A DNA stretch of 64,000 nt from Acorus gramineus. Lineage: Eukaryota; Streptophyta; Magnoliopsida; Acorales; Acoraceae. The translations under genes were made by a program, and so were the position numbers. Below are positions 59,961-64,000 of this stretch, piece by piece. Location: NCBI GenBank assembly GCA_030737835.1, contig JAUJYN010000090.1, positions 62,001 through 126,000 on the forward strand. Reading direction: 5' to 3'. The first letter of the stretch is position 1. Each line of letters opens with the position of its first letter. The notes under the pieces were generated by a model that searched no databases, had not been told where the DNA came from, and saw nothing but the letters and a program-made list of their open reading frames with translations.

Positions 59961-60199
59961 ATGCTTCTTACTCATAAGTCCCCTTACAATTTCAATCGAC
60001 TGGTCCCATTGAAAAGAAAAAAAAGAAGAAAAACTTTTTATATGTAAAATGGAACCCTCTCTCTACACCACCCTCCTTACCCACAAGTCCTCTACAAAAT
60101 CCTAAAGTGTCACCCCCTCTCTAAAATCTCTCTCCCACCCAGCCCTGTGAAACCCTAAAATCCCCAACCCCTGTGAAACCCTTCACATGGTGAAGGTGG

Positions 60200-60779
60200 A
60201 GGACTCAATGGTGGGTCTCCATCCCGCTACCATCTCTGTTCCTACCGCCATTATTGCTGTCGTCGCCGTCGTCTTCGCTGCCCCCGTCACTGTCGCCCTC
60301 GTCGTCGCTGCCAATGCAATTCCCGTGCCGCGGGCCTATTTTGTACGCTGCCATTGCCGTTGTCCTTGTTTCCTCTACTGCCGTTGTTGCTGTCATCCCC
60401 GCTGCCACCGTCGTTTCCACCGCCGCTGCCACCGCTGACCTCTCCATCGCCGTCGCTGCCGCCTCTACACTCCCCATCACCGTTGCTGCCCTCCCCGTCG
60501 CCGCTGCCCTCTCCCATCTCCAGGTCCACCGGGGGACGTTGAACCAGCCACGGATATCGACAGGAGAGAGAACATAACAAAGCATCGATCGCTAAGAAAA
60601 TAATCGTAACTACTATGACAATTACCTTCACATTCAGTGTGGCTCTCACTGAAATCAAGTGCCGATCCTTGAGCCCCTAATGGAAAAAAAATTGGCTCGG
60701 GGAAGTAGATTCTGATGCTTGTGGTGCTCAACGTGATGCGCAATGAGCAAGGGTGGGGGCACGAGGCGGCAGAACCCAT
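60200..60779 (-). pseudogene. One-helix Gly/Asp-rich protein, unit 3 copy
   Basis: The reverse strand begins MGSAASCPHPCSLR at 60779 like the unit-2 copy. A base change in the run before FFFH and a stop shift the frame near 60690. The main part then reads LNVKVIVIVVTIIFLAIDAL (helix), YPWLVQRPPVDLEMGEGSG and an acidic Gly-rich tail. After VQNRPAARELH the next frame reads YKIGPRHGNCIGSDDEGD, the same frame switch as at 33.2 kb. Function unknown; this copy looks broken in its N-terminal part. Confidence 0.5.
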
Positions 60780-61057
60780 GTAGTGGTGAAAAGTGAGACT
60801 ATAGGAGCTAATTCTACTTTTTTAGTGCTGCTCGTCAGTCACTGAACTCTCTAAAACCAACAGTAAAAGGAAAGAAAGGTAAAACAGAAGAAAAAAACTC
60901 TTAAAAAGTGTAGGAAGGGAAGCTCCTTCCACGAGGACAAGAGGGGCATGGATTGTAGCTTGAATATTAAAAACAGCAAAAGCATACATACCTAAGTTTG
61001 GACCCCCATTTTGTTTTTTAAGGTTTAATGGAGCGCAACAAACATGCCACTTCCTAT
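60780..61057. other. Flank of the membrane-protein remnant; shared sequence ends here
   Basis: 60780-60845 matches 34531-34600 (without the hAT-like element). Beyond this I find no counterpart in units 1 or 2. No gene. Confidence 0.5.
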
Positions 61058-61060
61058 TTA

Positions 61061-61402
61061 GGGTCCGTTTGGAAACACAGATTGAAAAATAGCTTTTGGA
61101 ATAAAGCTGCTTTTTAAGATGATTTTAGACCTTGACTTTTTTATGAATTTTTTTTTTAAATCAGGATTTAATATTTGAAAGGAATTTAATGTTGGCAGAG
61201 AAAATTGTTTTTCAATTCAAAAAAATCGATTCCGATCAAAAAGCGTTGTTTTTGAACTTTTTAAAACACAGATTTCGAGAGAAAAATTAAAAAGAATCCA
61301 GCTTCCGATTCTGCAAAAAGCTGTCCCGTTTGACTACACGATTTTAGCTTTTCAGCTTTTCAAAAAGCAAAAGCACGTCCAAACGCGCAACCAAACGGGG
61401 CC
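61061..61402. mobile_element. Tourist-like MITE with TTA target duplication
   Basis: Ends GGGTCCGTTTGG and CCAAACGGGGCC are inverted repeats, flanked by TTA at 61058-61060 and 61403-61405. This is the pattern of Tourist/Harbinger MITEs. 342 bp, no coding sequence. Internal AAAAGC/GCTTTT motifs near both ends extend the inverted repeat. Confidence 0.85.
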
Positions 61403-61580
61403 TTAGTATAATCAACATTTGACTTAGTTCTTACAGAACTAGTGAACAAGAATAACGAAAAGAAAAGATAAAAAGAAAAGACTTAACCATAGTTAACACA
61501 ACCCTTGTCACACACCAGTCACCACTTTATAGAGCCAAACCCACAGTAAGATTTTTTTCATTTTCATCTAAATTTTTTAA

Positions 61581-62112
61581 GAGAAAATTTCATATAACCC
61601 CCTCGTAAATTACTAGATATCGATGGAACCCATACACTTTTTCTCTGAAATTCATATAATATCTTGTAAACACATATGTAAATTTAAATAGCCCATTCTG
61701 TCAATCAAATTATTCATTGGTTGACTAACATTTAATTCAACACTGAAAGTTACTTTCTTATCCTTGTATCAAAATGGGTAAACCTAAACTACTATCTAAA
61801 CATGTTAATTATCTAGGAAAAAAATGAATATGATCTGAGTCTATATCCAAAAAAAATAAAAATATTAGATATTCGAAGATCCAGAGTTCCCAACCTTTGC
61901 CCATAATATTCACATAATATTCTGGGTTAAGCTAACATAATATTTACATAATATTCTTAATCTATCTATAATGTAATTTTAACTCAATGGATGATTTTGG
62001 ATTTATATATGTATTTATAGGGGGTTATGGGGTTATATAGATTGCGGGAAAAATCAGGGGCTTACATGAATATCAAGCAGTTTGCAGGGGGTTAAATGAG
62101 TTTTTTCTCTCT
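61581..62112. mobile_element. Foldback element, ATATAACCCCCT family (unit 3)
   Basis: Left end GAGAAAATTTCATATAACCC; right end, read inversely, GAGAAAAAACTCATTTAACC. The interior has ATAATATTCACATAATATTC motifs, as in sister elements. No exact target duplication seen. About 532 bp. Confidence 0.65.
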
Positions 62113-63262
62113 TTTTTTTAAATCTTCTGATTTTATGGTTTCTTTTTATCACATACATGCACGTATATCAATAATAATTTATTGTGCTATCACAATGTAT
62201 CACAAAAAATTTATCATTTTTTAACTTAAAAAAATACACAATTGCATCTCATTATATTTTTTTATTTTATATAACATCAGTAGTACTTTGATAGAAGAGT
62301 GTGTGATTTAAAAAAAAAAAAAAAAGAAGAAAAAACAATGTGAACTCCAAATAAAACTGCAATTACGTCTGGACATGCATATCATTTTTCATTTTTTGTG
62401 TGACCTGTTCATGTGCATGTGTTGTGTTAAGCGATGTTGTACAATTAAAATGTATGGGAAAATATGTGTATACGTTTGCGTTTTTTACTCAAATAAGTTT
62501 GCTTATATTCAAGTTCGAATTGAACATTAACGCTAAAATGGCAACCTAAATCCGTTCAAAAGTTGGGTTAGGTCACATTTAATCCATCTAAGTTGCACCA
62601 CTAATTCTACTGTTAATGAGAGTGTTAATGAGGAAGGGTGGGGAGGAAGAGGGGGGGGGTTTCTGGTTGTTAGAAGAAGGGCTTGGTTAGGGTTTGAAAT
62701 TATGAATTCATGAATTCCATGTTCTCAAAGAAATGTTCAGATCTGTATGAGTCTACTTTATCTTGACTAGTTTTGGGCCACTTAAAATGGCTTCTCATTC
62801 ATTTTTTTTTTTTTTTCTAAAGCATTTTTTTTTTTTTGGTTTTATTGCTATTGAAGTTGATGGGTTTTATTGGATTTAATTAAATGATTCATCATTGAAT
62901 TGACCTGGTCGTAGGCTTTGTGAATGGGATGTACATGTGAAATGAGTTAAAAAAGGAAGCATTAATTATTATTATAGTGGGTTACTATTGAGTATTGTTC
63001 AGCCAATTTTACTAATTATGATGCAATTCAATTAACTTTAATAACACATGATGGGTTGTATTTCTAAGAAAAGAACGAGTTTGAAGAAAGAATGGGTGGT
63101 AAAAATGGGACACTGTCATTGTGAAGGGTTTGTTTTGGATATCTATTTATTTTATCTTATGCGTTGGGTCTGTTTTTATCTGTATTGGTTGGTTTTAGAC
63201 TTTGGATGAAAACAGCTCTGTTAATGGGGTTAAAATCAATTGTTGTTTGTTTGGATTCACAG
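62113..63262. other. Non-coding DNA, possibly intronic
   Basis: AT-rich with poly-A and poly-T runs (62310-62325, 62802-62838) and a G-rich stretch near 62640-62660. It ends with a good plant acceptor (GGATTCACAG at 63253-63262), so part of it may be the intron preceding the next block. No coding sequence recognised. Confidence 0.4.
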
Positions 63263-63477
63263 GCTCTTGTGAAGCCACTGCAAGGTCCAACACCAGGTCC
63301 TAATGAAATTCATTGAATGGTTGATCATATTAGAAAATATGAAGGCCAACTACGTACAATCAGTGCAATATAAATGGGTCCACAGAGAAAGGGTGCAGGA
63401 TGCTGAGGCTCTAGGACAATTTGCCAGAGATAGACAAGAGGATGGTATGCTGACTGAATGAAGAATGAAATACAGGC
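63263..63477 (+). pseudogene. Exon-like remnant of an unrecognised gene
   Basis: After an AG acceptor it reads ALVKPLQGPTPGPNEIH, TGA, then MVDHIRKYEGQLRTISAI, and after a stop and frame change HRERVQDAEALGQFARDRQE and DGMLTE. Charged, helical-looking segments separated by stops look like decayed coding sequence. I do not recognise the family. Confidence 0.45.
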
Positions 63478-63583
63478 CTTACTAAGGCCCGTTTGTATAC
63501 ACACTTTTTGATTGTATATAGATTTAGGGTGAGTGAATCTCACCCACTAAATGTAAGTGTTTTGAAGTACAAAAATATAGGGT

Positions 63584-64000
63584 TAAATGCATATAACCCC
63601 CTGAAAGTTAGCGTATATCAAAAAAATCCCTCATTTCTTCGAATATCCATATAACCCCCTCAAAGTTATCGATTAATACAAATACACCTCTACCGTTATC
63701 TTACCAAGTAACTAAAGTTAACTTAACATAATAAAATTACAAATACACTCCTCTCCACTTTAACCTAATTTCTCTCCCTTCTCTCCCATCTCTCCCAAAT
63801 CGAAAACCACCTCCGTTGCCAATCCCACCCTTTCCTCCACAAATCCTACCTCTGCCGCCTCATCTCCTCCTCCCAGTGCCACGTCCTCGAAAGCACCCTC
63901 AAAGTCATCGGACATAATCACTTGGAAGCTTCAAAAGTACATGCAAGGGAAGAAGAAGAAGAAGAAGATCGGTTTATATAAATCAAGGGAAAAAGAGTAA
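63584..64000. mobile_element. Edge of a CCATATAACCCC-family element with gene-like filling (runs off window)
   Basis: TGCATATAACCCCCTGAAAG and TATCCATATAACCCCCTCAA at 63588-63665 match the ends of the foldback family. About 63757-63920 is richer in C and can read frames such as LHKSYLCRLISSSQCHVLES, unlike the AT-rich interiors of relatives. It could be a captured gene piece (Pack-type) or a separate gene's end; the right side is outside the window. Confidence 0.35.

Larger units (their letters stand above)
49894..64000. repeat. Tandem segmental unit 3 (incomplete, diverged)
   Basis: Begins like units 1 and 2 but is more diverged. It has two RGGTB segments (50.46-51.44 and 53.43-54.88 kb) separated by a LINE fragment, the plastid rps12 insert in two pieces, a diverged block B (58.4-59.96 kb) and a membrane-protein remnant (60.2-60.78 kb). 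Shared sequence ends near 60.85 kb. The rest up to 64 kb is not matched to the other units apart from dispersed MITE families. Confidence 0.85.

Noticed and set aside
1..64000. Endogenous virus sequences
   Set aside because: No capsid, movement protein or replicase motifs recognised; the RT and RNase H pieces are LINE-type.

Overview
The window looks like AT-rich nuclear DNA from an angiosperm, probably a eudicot. The evidence is plant-type GT-AG introns, a degraded gene matching the beta subunit of Rab geranylgeranyltransferase (RGGTB), a PORR-type organelle RNA-binding remnant, LINE fragments with a plant-style zf-RVT/RNase H tail, many MITEs, and a nuclear insert of plastid rps12. Species cannot be fixed from the sequence. 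No complete gene that I can confidently call functional is present. Nearly everything is pseudogene, transposon or duplicated non-coding DNA.

Layout. The window is a tandem segmental array. Unit 1 (1-20094), unit 2 (20095-49893) and an incomplete unit 3 (49894 to the end) all begin with the same sequence. The common order is: RGGTB pseudogene with a plastid rps12 insert just after its stop; unknown exon-like blocks; AT-rich MITE-laden DNA ('block B'); a small reverse-strand gene family encoding one predicted membrane helix and a Gly/Asp-rich tail; a second shared block ('block E', with Harbinger-like and foldback elements); then a shared tail ('block G', with a hAT-like element, PORR remnant, LINE remnant, SINE-like sequence and SSRs). 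Unit 2 is about 9.7 kb longer because blocks B and E recur inside it and it carries its own insertions (25901-27028, 27958-28487, 33740-34532). Unit 3 carries an internal RGGTB duplication (3a and 3b) and a LINE RNase H fragment. It leaves the shared sequence after about 60.85 kb, and I see no blocks E or G in it before the window ends.

History. RGGTB copies keep introns, so they come from DNA-level duplication, not retroposition. Copies 1 and 2 share a TGA in exon 6 and loss of exon 7, so they were dead before that duplication. Units 1 and 2 are nearly identical in several stretches, while unit 3 is more diverged. Several elements have clean target-site duplications and an empty site in a sister copy, which orders insertions relative to duplications.

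No CRISPR array, bacterial operon, rRNA, convincing tRNA gene or virus was recognised. The main interest is the nested array, the plastid fragment joined to the RGGTB tail, the foldback families, and the conserved frame switch in the membrane-protein family.
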